Shown here one piece after another: positions 32,449 through 42,223 of a DNA stretch of 64,000 nt. The DNA is from an uncultured Gammaproteobacteria bacterium (GTDB lineage Bacteria; Pseudomonadota; Gammaproteobacteria; Nitrosococcales; Methylophagaceae): positions 823,765-887,764 of the forward strand of contig CAJIZI010000001.1 of the NCBI GenBank assembly GCA_905181885.1, read 5' to 3'. The notes beneath the pieces are model-generated. The model made no database searches. It saw only the letters and a program-made list of their open reading frames with translations, and was not told the origin of the DNA. Both the position numbers and the translations under genes were made by a program. Position 1 is the first letter of the stretch. Each line of letters begins with the position of its first letter.

Positions 32449-32982
32449 TTAGCGTTGAGAAATTAGCTTTAACCATTCTTGTTCAGCCATCATGTCATGG
32501 TTATCTTCTACTCTATCAGTAAAGACTAGGCCGTTGAGGTGATCTAACTCGTGTTGAAAAACACGGGCTAAGAAACCAGAGTAAGTTGCTTCAACATGTT
32601 CTCCAGTACGGCTAGTATAACGGGCCCTAATAGACTGATGACGTGGGACTAAAGCTCTAATACTTGGAACACTAAGACAGCCTTCCCAATCTTTTTCTAC
32701 TTTTTTTGCTACGGAAATTATCTCAGGATTTATTATTACAGTTGGCTGCATTGATGGGGCGTAGGGGTAGCGAATATTGGGCCTAGAAGACATTATAAAT
32801 AAACGTAGTGAATGATCAACTTGTGGTGCCGCAATTCCCATGCCATTAACTTCACTGACGAAGTGTAATAAATCATCTATGAAATTTTGCATATTATCAC
32901 TTTGGATACTTTCAACATTGCGTGCAGTGAGACGTAAATGTGGATGTCCTAATTGTAAAATAGTAAACTTTTCAGTAGACAT
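32449..32982 (-). CDS. def: Peptide deformylase family protein
   Basis: Metallo-hydrolase that removes the N-formyl group from nascent proteins. All three catalytic motifs are intact: GMGIAAPQV (motif 1), EGCLSVPS (motif 2, metal cysteine) and HELDHLNG (motif 3, metal histidines and catalytic glutamate). Length 177. It lies alone, not next to fmt, where the main deformylase gene usually sits, so it may be a second copy; the window cannot show this. It is 10 bases downstream of the oxygenase gene and probably co-transcribed with it. Confidence 0.88.
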   Translation of the reverse strand: MSTEKFTILQLGHPHLRLTARNVESIQSDNMQNFIDDLLHFVSEVNGMGIAAPQVDHSLRLFIMSSRPNIRYPYAPSMQPTVIINPEIISVAKKVEKDWEGCLSVPSIRALVPRHQSIRARYTSRTGEHVEATYSGFLARVFQHELDHLNGLVFTDRVEDNHDMMAEQEWLKLISQR

Positions 32983-32992
32983 AGCAGGTTAC

Positions 32993-33607
32993 TCAGTCAG
33001 TTATATTATCAGTATGAAACCAGCCAGCAATACTATAACGGTCATACTTTGTTGGTAGTACTTCATGTGGAAATTCCTCACTTAAAAAGAGGACCATGGT
33101 GCCAAAATGAGGTCTGATAGTGCATAAAATATTATCACTATCTGGTTCATATAGTATTAATTCACCACCGTTGTCATCAGACCAGTCAGGGTTTAAGTAA
33201 AACACACTAGAAACGATACGATGTGATTGGCCTTGAAAAGAATCAATATGGCGTTGATAAAAAGACCCTGTTTTATAGTAAGAAAAGTGAGCTTCAAAAT
33301 GTTGTATGCCTAAAAACAATCGCTTATTGAGTTGAATACGGCACTCTTCCATAATAGCAAGGTAGTTCTTCTCTATAGGATGCTTCTTACAAAGCCAGAG
33401 ACTTTTATCATTGCGAACCTTATTATTTAACTGTAAGTTGTTCTTTGAACCTACACGGGCTTGATGAAAACTCTCGTTAGGTAGAGCAATGACATGATCG
33501 TATAGTTGTTGCATAATTTGACTTGGTAAAAAGTTTGTCAGGACAATATAGCCATCTTTAGCTAAAGATGATGCTATAGATGTGTAAAGAGAGTCTTTAA
33601 TCGCCAT
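32993..33607 (-). CDS. 2-oxoglutarate/Fe(II) oxygenase, SM-20/PiuC-like
   Basis: Double-stranded beta-helix dioxygenase. The iron triad is visible as H-x-D in YQRHIDSF and a distal H in FPHEVLP, followed by the 2-oxoglutarate arginine in DRYSIAGW. The stretch SSVFYLNPDWSDDNGGELILY is characteristic of SM-20/prolyl-4-hydroxylase-type enzymes. Length 204. Bacterial relatives hydroxylate elongation factor Tu or other proteins, but the substrate here is unknown. It sits between a SpmA-SpmB-like gene and a deformylase gene on the same strand. Confidence 0.82.
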   Translation of the reverse strand: MAIKDSLYTSIASSLAKDGYIVLTNFLPSQIMQQLYDHVIALPNESFHQARVGSKNNLQLNNKVRNDKSLWLCKKHPIEKNYLAIMEECRIQLNKRLFLGIQHFEAHFSYYKTGSFYQRHIDSFQGQSHRIVSSVFYLNPDWSDDNGGELILYEPDSDNILCTIRPHFGTMVLFLSEEFPHEVLPTKYDRYSIAGWFHTDNITD

Positions 33608-33625
33608 GATTGTATATAGCGTCGC

Positions 33626-34855
33626 TCAACCAAAGAACAAATAGGCAACTGCAATTGCAGTTAATATGCCAGCAATATCAGCAGCTAAACCACAAGCTGC
33701 AGCATGGCGTATTTTCTTAATGCCCACGGAGCCAAAGTAAACGGCCAATACATAAAATGTCGTTTCAGTACTCCCTTGAACTATTGAGGATAATCGGCCG
33801 GCAAAAGAATCTGCACCATGTACTTGCATTGTATCAATCATCATAGCGCGGGCACCGCTGCCACTGAAAGGTTTCATTAGTGCTGTTGGTAGCGCATCAA
33901 TAAAACGGTCATCCATATTAAATGACAAGATTATATTTCGTAGCCCATCAGAGAGTAATTCTAAAGCGCCGCTAGCACGAAAAACCCCAATTGCTACCAA
34001 CATTGCGACCAAGTAAGGAATGATTGTTATTGCGGTGTCAAAGCCCTCTTTAGCCCCATCAATAAATGCATCGTAAGCATTAACTTTTTTAAATACTGCG
34101 CCAGCAATAAATAACATGACCAATGAGAATAAAACAACATTACTGATCAAAGCTGATTGCACAAGCATTTGTGCCTGTGGCAAGCTAGAAAAGTATGCTA
34201 ACAATCCAAAGACAAAGGCTGAGAAACCACCCAAATAAGCTAGGATCACTCTATCAAACAAGTTGATTTTTTGTACTGCTGCTACTGTCATTAACCCAAT
34301 TAGTGTTGAAGCATAGGTTGCAATTAAGATAGGAATAAATACATCAGTAGGGTTTGCTGCTCCCATTTGTGCTCGATATGTGAATATGGTGACTGGAAAT
34401 AAAGTCACGGCCGAAGTGTTTAGTACTAAGAAGAGAATTTGTGCGTTGCTTGCCGTGTCTTTAAACGGATTGAGTTTTTGTAGCTCTTGCATGGCTTTGA
34501 TGCCCAGAGGTGTGGCTGCATTATCGAGCCCTAATGCATTGGCTGACATATTCATTACTATTGCACCTATCGCTGGATGGTTTTTAGGTACTTCTGGCAT
34601 CAGACGAATAAATAGTGGGCTTAACCACCTTGTGATCACTTGAATAAAACCACTACGCTCACCAATTTTCATAATGCCCAACCATAAAGCCAAGACACCA
34701 GTGAGGCCAAGTGCTATTTCAAATGCAGTTTTTGATAGACTAAACATTGCTTGCATCATCTGACTAAATACTTGCGTGTCACCAAAAGCTAATAACTTAA
34801 TTAGTGCAACGATAAAGGCAGTGGCAAAAAAGAAGATCCAAATGAAATTTAGCAT
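33626..34855 (-). CDS. SpmA-SpmB-type fused membrane protein (nucleoside recognition domains)
   Basis: Polytopic membrane protein of 409 residues, with about ten hydrophobic segments. The N-terminal half contains the SpmA-type block NMSANALGLDNAATPLGIKAMQELQ, and the C-terminal half the SpmB-type block GSGARAMMIDTM and STETTFYVLAVYFGSVGIKK. In Bacillus these are two spore-maturation proteins; in non-sporulating Gram-negatives a fused form is common and of unknown function, probably transport. It is 18 bases upstream of the oxygenase gene, so they may share a transcript. Confidence 0.8.
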   Translation of the reverse strand: MLNFIWIFFFATAFIVALIKLLAFGDTQVFSQMMQAMFSLSKTAFEIALGLTGVLALWLGIMKIGERSGFIQVITRWLSPLFIRLMPEVPKNHPAIGAIVMNMSANALGLDNAATPLGIKAMQELQKLNPFKDTASNAQILFLVLNTSAVTLFPVTIFTYRAQMGAANPTDVFIPILIATYASTLIGLMTVAAVQKINLFDRVILAYLGGFSAFVFGLLAYFSSLPQAQMLVQSALISNVVLFSLVMLFIAGAVFKKVNAYDAFIDGAKEGFDTAITIIPYLVAMLVAIGVFRASGALELLSDGLRNIILSFNMDDRFIDALPTALMKPFSGSGARAMMIDTMQVHGADSFAGRLSSIVQGSTETTFYVLAVYFGSVGIKKIRHAAACGLAADIAGILTAIAVAYLFFG

Positions 34856-34992
34856 AGTGTCATTTTACATGCTGAAATCGTAAGATAAAGTAATATATTT
34901 GAATATATGTATATGAAATAAACCTGAAAAAATAAATTTACTATTTATTATGCGTAAAATGTTGTTTGTGCTGGAAAATGAGATTAGTAAAT

Positions 34993-35481
34993 ATGGAAAA
35001 ACTAGTTGTACTTGTAGATGTACAAAATATCTACTACACGACGAAGCAATCTTATGGTTGCAATTTTGATTATAATAAGTTTTGGGCGAAAATCACCTCA
35101 GATAGGAAGATGATAAAAGCAGTTGCCTATGCAATAGATAGAGATGATGAAAAACAAAGACAGTTTCAAAACATCCTTAGAGGAATTGGTTTTGAAGTAA
35201 AACTTAAGCCATTCATTCAAAGGGTCGATGGCTCAGCAAAAGGTGATTGGGACGTGGGGATTGCTCTTGATGCTATGGAGTACGCTAAAGGTGCAGATGT
35301 AGTGGTGTTAGCATCGGGTGACGGAGACTTTGATTTACTGGTTGATAAACTCTGTAAAGACTATCAAGTAAAAGTAGAGGTATATGGTGTGTCTAAATTC
35401 ACATCAACTTCACTAATTAGTTCAGCATCAAAATATTTTCCAATTAATGAGAAATTATTATTGAATCCTTTGAAAAGATAA
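34993..35481 (+). CDS. NYN domain protein (LabA/DUF88-like, PIN fold)
   Basis: Predicted nuclease-fold protein of the NYN/LabA-like group. The acidic metal-site positions expected for this fold are present: D in VLVDVQNIYY, D in KGDWDVGIALDAM, and LASGDGDFDLLVDKL. No accessory domain (OST-HTH or zinc finger) is present; the protein is the bare domain of about 162 residues. I chose the ATG at 34993 because the fold begins immediately after it; ATGs at 34966 and 34978 would add residues. It stands alone between divergent and convergent genes. RNase activity is only inferred from the fold. Confidence 0.78.
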   Translation: MEKLVVLVDVQNIYYTTKQSYGCNFDYNKFWAKITSDRKMIKAVAYAIDRDDEKQRQFQNILRGIGFEVKLKPFIQRVDGSAKGDWDVGIALDAMEYAKGADVVVLASGDGDFDLLVDKLCKDYQVKVEVYGVSKFTSTSLISSASKYFPINEKLLLNPLKR

Positions 35482-35519
35482 GTTTTGGTAATGTTTCAGG
35501 GTGATTTCTTAGGCTTTAG

Positions 35520-35771
35520 CTATCTTTGATTGGATTTTCGAATACTTTTAGTACCCCAACCCAATAGCAAAAAGCTTATAAAGGCAGCCACTGCTGAGAC
35601 AAGTAAACCAAGGTGTGGTTCTCGACAGCGGTTGTATTCATGAAAAAGTGAAAACTGGCCTTGGCAGAATTCATTTGCTAAATTTGTTGCCGAGAAAAAC
35701 CACGCGAGCCCCCATAATGATGCAGGGAATAGGATCATGGCGAGAATAATAATTATAAAACCTTTTTTCAT
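35520..35771 (-). CDS. Small two-helix membrane protein, unknown
   Basis: 83 residues with an N-terminal hydrophobic segment (about 4-27), a short external loop with two cysteines (EFCQGQ and NRCREPHLG), a second hydrophobic segment (about 54-72) and a basic tail. I do not recognise a family. The basic ends suggest both termini face the cytoplasm, placing the cysteines in the periplasm where they might pair. It converges with the NYN gene. The start has no strong ribosome site in view, so coding status is only moderately sure. Confidence 0.5.
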   Translation of the reverse strand: MKKGFIIIILAMILFPASLWGLAWFFSATNLANEFCQGQFSLFHEYNRCREPHLGLLVSAVAAFISFLLLGWGTKSIRKSNQR

Positions 35772-35985
35772 TTTAATCCTAAATTTGGCCGCTAGTTTGA
35801 AGTGAGCAAGTAATTATAATAAAGGTTCTAGAAGTTAATTACAGGAATTGCTCATTATATTTTTTTAAGGATGATTGTTATAGCTATATAACGAGACATT
35901 TTTAATGTGGTTTTTAGGGTATATTTAAAGTGATTAGCTTTCCTTTATACTGAGCCACTAATTTTTAAATGAGTTTAGAACAAGT

Positions 35986-36204
35986 ATGACTGAACAGAAA
36001 GATCCTGGCATTTTATATATCATATTGAGCGTACTATCCGCTTTTTTTGGTGTATCGAATAAAGAGAATTATGATCGTGACCGCGCCTATATCGAAAAGG
36101 TAGGGTTGAAACCTTATATTATTGCAGCCCTTATTTTGGCGTTTTTATTTGTAGCGTCTATCTATGCTGTGGTCACAATAGTATTGAATAGTGCGGGTGT
36201 TTGA
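35986..36204 (+). CDS. DUF2970 small membrane protein
   Basis: 72-residue protein of the DUF2970 family, known only from proteobacteria and without assigned function. The conserved N-terminal pattern LSVLSAFFGVSNKENYDRD is followed by one membrane helix (about residues 45-68). A TATACT at 35946-35951 could be its -10 box. It converges on deaD with a shared terminator hairpin between them. Confidence 0.75.
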   Translation: MTEQKDPGILYIILSVLSAFFGVSNKENYDRDRAYIEKVGLKPYIIAALILAFLFVASIYAVVTIVLNSAGV

Positions 36205-36222
36205 GCTTACTACATCACACTC

Positions 36223-36254
36223 AAAAGCCCCCCCATATTATGGGGGGGGCTTAG
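36223..36254. terminator. Bidirectional terminator between the DUF2970 gene and deaD
   Basis: Arms AAGCCCCCCCA (36225-36235) and TGGGGGGGGCTT (36241-36252) around a TATTA loop. The stem is very GC-rich and flanked by AAAA on the left, which reads as a T run for the leftward deaD transcript. On the plus strand the T tract is short. It overlaps the deaD stop codon. Confidence 0.7.
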
Positions 36255-38071
36255 TCTTCTTTTTGGGCTTGGCGACGTTGACTCGGTCGTCTTGCCTTAT
36301 CACGAGCACGCGTACGTGGTTTACCAGAGCGCCTTGATTTACGCGGGCTATCACTACTCTCAGTTTTTTCAAATGATTCGGCTGAACTAGCATTCATGAG
36401 ACTGATTTGTAATTGTTTATTGCAGACCCAAACTTTACGAAGTTGCTGAAATAAATCTTTAGGCATGCCTTCAGGTAGATCAATTGTGCTGTATGCATCT
36501 TGCAGACTAATGCGGCCAATATCTTTACTATTAATTCCTGCTTCATTTGCAATAGCACCGACAAGGTTTTTTACTTCAGCACCGTGATCTCTGCCGACTT
36601 CAACCCTATAGGTTTGCATACCCGCTTCAGATTCTCTTATAGCAGAACCGATGGTACGGCGTGGCGATGATCGTTCACTTTTATTATTACGATCACGGCT
36701 ACGATCTTCTCGGTCTGCACGTGCAGGACGGGATTCAACATGCTTGACAGGTTTAAGTGGCCGGCTTTTTTGTACTAAGTAAACTAAAGCAGCTGCAACC
36801 TCTAATGGATCGGCTTCGTGCTCTTGCTGGTAGTCATTAATAACTGTTTGGAAGAAGGCTAAATCTTGTGATTCTATAGTTTCACTGAGTTGTTGATTAA
36901 ATTGCATAACACGGCGATCAGCTATATCTTCCGAACTAGGTAACTGCATTTTAGTAATTGTTTGACGGGTCGCTTTTTCAATCGCAAATAACATCCGTTT
37001 TTCACGTGGTGAAATAAACAGGATAGCCTCACCTTTACGGCCAGCACGCCCAGTACGGCCAATACGGTGAACATATGATTCTGTATCGTACGGCACATCA
37101 TAGTTAACAACATGACTTATTCGCTCAATATCTAAACCACGAGCAGCTACATCGGTGGCGACTAAAATATCAAGCTTTCCTTTTTTCATGCGATCAACAG
37201 CTTTTTCACGTGCAGCTTGGTTCATATCACCATTGAGTGGTGAACTAGAGTAGCCACGAGCTTCTAGTTTCTCTGCAAGTTCAGCAGTGGCATTTTTTGT
37301 ACGAACAAAAATGATCATAGCATCGAAGTTTTCGACTTCAAGTATGCGTGTTAAGGCATCTAATTTATGCGTGCCAGTAACCTGCCAGTATCGCTGGTTA
37401 ATGGTATCAACAGTCGACGTCTTTGTTTCGATGCGGATTTCAACGGGGTTTTTCAAGTAGCGCTTAGAAACACGATGAATTGGAGCGGGCATAGTGGCAG
37501 AAAACAGGGCGACCTGACGTTCAGCTGGTGTTTCTTTTAGTATGGTCTCTACATCATCAATAAAGCCCATACGCAGCATTTCATCTGCCTCATCAAGGAC
37601 GAGTGATTGAAGCTCACCTAATTTCAATGTACCTCGGCGGATATGATCTAATACACGGCCTGGTGTACCTACAATAACTTGAGGGTGGCGCTGTAATTGA
37701 CGTAGCTGAATGCCCATGCTTTGGCCACCGTAGATAGGCAAGACGTGAAGGCCTTTTAAATATCGAGCGTAGCTTTGGATGGCTTCTGCGACTTGAATTG
37801 CAAGTTCACGAGTAGGAGCAAGCACTAACATTTGTGGCGATTTAGCTTTAGGATTAATACGACTTAATAAGGGTAAAGCAAAGGCTGCAGTCTTACCTGT
37901 CCCTGTTTGTGCTTGGCCTAATAAATCACGGCCTTCCAACAATGGGGCGATACTTTTTGCTTGGATCGGAGAAGGGGTTTCATACCCCGCTTCCTGAACT
38001 GCTTTAAGGATCGGAGCAGCCAGCCCTAATTCAGAAAATAAGGGCGTAGATGATGATTGTTCTGTTGACAT
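36251..38071 (-). CDS. deaD: DEAD-box RNA helicase DeaD (CsdA)
   Basis: ATP-dependent RNA helicase used in ribosome assembly and RNA decay, important at low temperature. Helicase core motifs: AQTGTGKTAAF, PTRELAIQV, GTPGRVLDHI, DEAD in LVLDEADEMLRMGF, SAT, ATDVAARGLDI and HRIGRTGRAG. A DbpA-like RNA-binding domain follows (VGRDHGAEVKNLVGAIANEAG). The C-terminus is a basic tail rich in Arg, Lys and Ser, as usual for CsdA. Length 606. Its long upstream gap (38072-38310, no gene seen) leaves room for a regulated leader. Confidence 0.95.
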   Translation of the reverse strand: MSTEQSSSTPLFSELGLAAPILKAVQEAGYETPSPIQAKSIAPLLEGRDLLGQAQTGTGKTAAFALPLLSRINPKAKSPQMLVLAPTRELAIQVAEAIQSYARYLKGLHVLPIYGGQSMGIQLRQLQRHPQVIVGTPGRVLDHIRRGTLKLGELQSLVLDEADEMLRMGFIDDVETILKETPAERQVALFSATMPAPIHRVSKRYLKNPVEIRIETKTSTVDTINQRYWQVTGTHKLDALTRILEVENFDAMIIFVRTKNATAELAEKLEARGYSSSPLNGDMNQAAREKAVDRMKKGKLDILVATDVAARGLDIERISHVVNYDVPYDTESYVHRIGRTGRAGRKGEAILFISPREKRMLFAIEKATRQTITKMQLPSSEDIADRRVMQFNQQLSETIESQDLAFFQTVINDYQQEHEADPLEVAAALVYLVQKSRPLKPVKHVESRPARADREDRSRDRNNKSERSSPRRTIGSAIRESEAGMQTYRVEVGRDHGAEVKNLVGAIANEAGINSKDIGRISLQDAYSTIDLPEGMPKDLFQQLRKVWVCNKQLQISLMNASSAESFEKTESSDSPRKSRRSGKPRTRARDKARRPSQRRQAQKED

Positions 38072-38310
38072 GGTTAAACCTGTGAAAGTCAGTTTTAAAT
38101 AGAAACTGATAGAGGGGAGAAAACTTAATCAAATATTATACGCGGTTAAGTCTATAAAATATAGTTAAATCAGTCTGTTAAATATTATTATGAGTGACTG
38201 TGACGAACAGGCTTGAATTAAGGCACAACTAAATATCACACGAGCCTATGTGATGGCTAGTTAGAAATGGAGTTATTTTTAATTGATGCTAAAAGTAAGC
38301 ATAAAAAGAA

Positions 38311-39906
38311 CTATGCTATACCTTGGCTAATGAGATACTCATCATAATTGCCTTTGAAGTCAATTATGCCACTATCAGACATATCAAAAATTCGAGTGGC
38401 GAGAGAAGATACAAATTCTCGGTCATGACTGACAAAAAAGAGAGTTCCTTCATATTGTCCTAAAGCCATATTTAATGATTCAATAGACTCCATGTCCATA
38501 TGATTGGTCGGCTCATCCATGATGAGGATATTCGGTTTTTGTAGTAAGAGCTTGCCGAACATCATTCTGCCTTTTTCACCCCCAGATAATACTCTCGCTT
38601 TTTTATCAATCATGGTGCCTGAGAATAAAAGTCGACCAAGAGTGCCTCGTATCGCCTGTTCATCATCGGTTGGCTTGCCCCATTGTTGCATCCACTCAAA
38701 AAGGGTTAGGTCATTGTCAAAGAAGTGCTCATGATCTTGGGCATAATACCCGATATGGGCATTTTCAGACCATTTAACCTGCCCAGACTTGGGTTGCATT
38801 TCAGTAGCTAAAGTTTTTATAAGTGTTGATTTTCCGATACCATTTGGACCGATAACAGCGATGCGCTCACCGACCTCACTCATAAATTTTATACCATTAA
38901 ATAAAGAATCTTCATTATCATAGGATTGACTAATATTATTAACCTCAAGCGCATTTCTGAACAATTTCTTGTCTTGTTCAAACCGAATAAAGGGATTAAC
39001 ACGGCTTGACGGTTTAATATCATCAAGCTGAATTTTATCAATTTGCTTTGCACGCGACGTGGCTTGTTTTGCTTTTGAAGCGTTAGCAGAGAAGCGGCGG
39101 ACAAAGTCCTGCAATTCTATTATTTGAGCTTTTTTCTTCTCATTATCAGAAAGTTGCTGAGCCCGGGCCTGAGTTGAAGCCAACATGTATTCATCGTAGT
39201 TACCGGGGTATACACGCAACTCACCGAAATCCATATCAGCCATGTGAGTACATACACTGTTTAAAAAGTGGCGGTCATGAGAAATAATGACCATAGTGCC
39301 ATTACGTTGATTAATCATATCTTCAAGCCAACGAATTGTATTAATGTCTAAATGGTTAGTAGGTTCATCAAGTAAGAAAATATCAGGGGCAGCGAATAAG
39401 ACCTGAGTTAATAGAATACGCAATTTCCAACCAGGGGCTATTTCACTCATTGGGCCATAGTGTTGCTCTGTAGGAATACCCACTCCAAGCAATAATTCAC
39501 CGGCACGAGATTCAGCTGTATAACCATCCATCTCAGCATACTCACCTTCAAGGTGAGCGACTTTCAAGCCATCCTCTTCAGACATTTCTGGCAAGTTATA
39601 GATCCGCTCGCGCTCTCGGTGTACTTCCCACAACTCCGCATTACCCATAATTACAACATCGATGACTCGCTGGTCTTCATAAGCAAATTGATCTTGTTTC
39701 AATACGGCAAAACTTTCGTTAACATCGAGACTAACATTACCTGCCGTGGGTTCTAACTGCCCGGCCAAAATTTTCATGAAAGTGGATTTACCGCAACCAT
39801 TTGCACCGATAAGCCCGTAACGATTACCCCCGCCAAATTTAACTGATACGTTTTCAAATAATGGTTTGGCACCAAATTGCATGGTGATATTTGCTGTTGT
39901 TAACAA
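38311..39906 (-). CDS. ybiT: ABC-F ATPase, YbiT type
   Basis: Soluble ABC-F protein with two ATPase domains and no membrane part; members act on ribosomes. Both cassettes are complete: GANGCGKST and GPNGIGKST (Walker A), [10 protein letters not shown] and MDEPTNHMD (Walker B), and LSGGEKGRM as the second signature. The first signature is the divergent APGWKLR typical of YbiT. The interdomain linker holds [15 protein letters not shown]. Length 531 equals E. coli YbiT. It is one of three ABC-F genes within 10 kb. Confidence 0.93.
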   Translation of the reverse strand: MLTTANITMQFGAKPLFENVSVKFGGGNRYGLIGANGCGKSTFMKILAGQLEPTAGNVSLDVNESFAVLKQDQFAYEDQRVIDVVIMGNAELWEVHRERERIYNLPEMSEEDGLKVAHLEGEYAEMDGYTAESRAGELLLGVGIPTEQHYGPMSEIAPGWKLRILLTQVLFAAPDIFLLDEPTNHLDINTIRWLEDMINQRNGTMVIISHDRHFLNSVCTHMADMDFGELRVYPGNYDEYMLASTQARAQQLSDNEKKKAQIIELQDFVRRFSANASKAKQATSRAKQIDKIQLDDIKPSSRVNPFIRFEQDKKLFRNALEVNNISQSYDNEDSLFNGIKFMSEVGERIAVIGPNGIGKSTLIKTLATEMQPKSGQVKWSENAHIGYYAQDHEHFFDNDLTLFEWMQQWGKPTDDEQAIRGTLGRLLFSGTMIDKKARVLSGGEKGRMMFGKLLLQKPNILIMDEPTNHMDMESIESLNMALGQYEGTLFFVSHDREFVSSLATRIFDMSDSGIIDFKGNYDEYLISQGIA

Positions 39907-39978
39907 GACAATGTTCCTGTGATAGTTGGGAGTTATGTTTTAACTGAAGCTCAGAAAAACCCACAACTATACATGCTC

Positions 39979-40242
39979 TTACTCTTGTTTGATAAGCGCT
40001 ATTTTTTCTTTTCGAGAGAGTTTCTTAATAGATGCTTCACGTTTAGATGCGCTACTGCGGTTGGAATGGGGCTCGTGGAAGACTATTTTCTTTGGCGGAC
40101 TAATATTAAAAAACTTTGCTCCGGCTTGTTTTGTTTGATGCTCAGAAAAACGGCGCGCTAAATCAGTGGTAATACCGGTGTAAAGATAGCCATTTTCAGC
40201 TTCTGTGATATATACAAACCACTTTTTTTCATTAAGGCTCAA
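39979..40242 (-). CDS. GIY-YIG nuclease superfamily protein (UPF0213/YhbQ-like)
   Basis: Small 87-residue protein made of one GIY-YIG fold. The two motifs are read as VYIT...YLYTGIT, followed by the conserved RRFSEHQ and the KREASIKKLSRKEK basic helix. YhbQ-type proteins have been linked to DNA repair, but the role is not settled. It ends four bases from the msrB region on the same strand, so the two probably share a transcript. Confidence 0.82.
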   Translation of the reverse strand: MSLNEKKWFVYITEAENGYLYTGITTDLARRFSEHQTKQAGAKFFNISPPKKIVFHEPHSNRSSASKREASIKKLSRKEKIALIKQE

Positions 40243-40245
40243 TAT

Positions 40246-40635
40246 TTATGCTTTGAAGTTAATAGATGCGGAATTGATGCAGTAACGTATGCCGGAAGGA
40301 TCTGGACCATCATTAAAGACATGGCCTAAATGAGCATCGCATTCTGGGCAGCGAACTTCAACACGTCGCATACCATGGGCTAAATCAACTTCCTCTATTA
40401 TGCCGTTGGCAATGAGCTCTGATGAGAAACTAGGCCAACCACAACCAGAATCAAATTTAGCTTCCGATGAAAATAAAGGGTGTTGGCAGCATATGCAGCG
40501 GTATGTTCCTTTCTCATGATGGTCAACATAAATGCCGGAGAAAGGGGGTTCCGTTCCTGCCTGGCGAGTAATGCGATACTGTTCTTCATTAAGCTGTAGA
40601 CGCCATTCTTCTTCAGTTTTTTTAATGTTAGCCAT
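40246..40635 (-). CDS. msrB: Peptide-methionine (R)-S-oxide reductase MsrB
   Basis: Repairs oxidised methionine (R-sulfoxide) in proteins. The structural zinc site is built from two CxxC pairs, CICC and CPEC. Conserved blocks are SGCGWPSF, HLGHVFNDGP and the catalytic-cysteine motif RYCINSAS. Length 129 without a signal peptide indicates a cytoplasmic enzyme. It lies upstream of the GIY-YIG gene on the minus strand. Confidence 0.95.
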   Translation of the reverse strand: MANIKKTEEEWRLQLNEEQYRITRQAGTEPPFSGIYVDHHEKGTYRCICCQHPLFSSEAKFDSGCGWPSFSSELIANGIIEEVDLAHGMRRVEVRCPECDAHLGHVFNDGPDPSGIRYCINSASINFKA

Positions 40636-40671
40636 GTTAAACCCAAATAAAATTAGAAATGAAAAAGTATA

Positions 40672-41995
40672 TTAACTTATATTTTGTTTTATTAACCTAC
40701 GCATATGTACAAACTGTAAGCTCACGGTTAACCAGCTTGCGATAGCTATCGACCACCAAACACCAAAAATGCTTGTTTCGAAAACGACGAGTGAGATGAT
40801 GATGAATATCGAAGGCAGTAAGAGCTGACGAATAAGGTTAAAATACATTGGGATAGCAGCACGTTTCATCCCTTGTAATACGGCACCAGAAACAAAAGAT
40901 AAAACGTATGCAGGTAAGATTAATGCTTCGACTCGCAAATAGCCGACGCCAATATCAATGATGTGGTTATTGTCTGTAAATATAGATATTAGAGGCCTAG
41001 CAAAGGTAAAGATTAAAATACCACCCAAAATCATGAAAATAGTTCCGATACGGACAGAATCATTGGCTACTTCATCCATTCTTTCAAATTGTTTTGCACC
41101 AAAATTGACACTAATTAGTGAGAGTACGGCGATATTAATTCCCACTGTCGGCAACAAGACTAGTTGTTCTATTCTTAAAGCTATTCCTAACCCAGCCACC
41201 GCATTCTCACCGAAGCGAGCTACAGCCGATGTTATAATGATAGAACCTAATGCAATAAAAAACATATTAGTACTAGCAGGTAAAGACTGATTAAAAAGCG
41301 CCTTATATTGCGACCAATCAGGTAATAAATTTGTTAGGGTCAAACTGTTGCCAAGCCTGCTTTGGCGAACCTTAATGGTTAAATAAATTCCACTACCTAA
41401 TTGCGTTAATGCGGTAGCAGCTGCTAAGCCGTAAACACCCCACCCAAAAGTGAACATTAACAAGGGGTCTAGAACTATATTAGCGAAAAAAGCGACGATC
41501 AAACTATTCCGAAAGCTGGTTGTATCACCCAATGAATTGAGTATGCCATTAGCTGTCATTGAATGGGCTGAAAAAACTAACGTTGGCAGAATTATAGAAA
41601 GGTACTTGATGGAGTCTTGAGTATATTCACCCTCAGCTCCCATTAAGCTAAACAAATCAGCCGCGAAAAATAATACAGTAAGACCAATTAAAAGATGCAG
41701 ATAACCAGGCAAAAGAAATTGCTTTGCCAGCAATTTTCTCTGCTAAATCCTCGCGGCCCTGACCATTAGCATTACCCACCAGTGCATTTGTACCCTGGCC
41801 TACACCGATAGATACAGCCATACCCATAAAGTAGATGGGAGCAGCAAGTGAAATTCCTGCCAAAGCGGTTGATGACAGCATACCGGCATAAAAATTATCG
41901 ACAATGTAATACATTGTACTAAAGAACATACCTACACTGGCAGGGATCGCAATCTTTTTAAGTAAGTGTGGTATTGGATCTATAGTGAGGTTCAA
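40672..41995 (-). CDS. MATE-family efflux transporter, frame broken once
   Basis: Polytopic membrane transporter of the multidrug and toxin extrusion family (cation-coupled efflux). The N-terminal part has the MATE pattern KIAIPASVGMFFSTMYYIVDNFYAG and VGQGTNALVGNANGQG. The C-terminal part carries the remaining helices, including SLPASTNMF and GAVLQGMKRA. The two lie in different frames that meet at about 41688-41694. Dropping one A/T there reads ...ASFIGLTVLFF and gives about 440 residues, the family norm. Substrate cannot be told from sequence. Confidence 0.85.
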
Positions 41996-42223
41996 GTTTT
42001 TTCCTGACGGGCCGTTAAGAGAAAATAGCTATTGTGATGAACAATGCCATATTGATACTTTTTTTGTGGATTATTTGATTAGTTGGTTTGGCTGAAAATT
42101 AGTTTATGAGGTTTTTAGTTTGCATTAAAAGAATGCCGTTGATGTTACTCACTTGTAATAGAGTAGTCCTTACTTTAAAAAAAGAGGAATAATGACCTCG
42201 TTTATTGTATGTTTTAATTTTAT

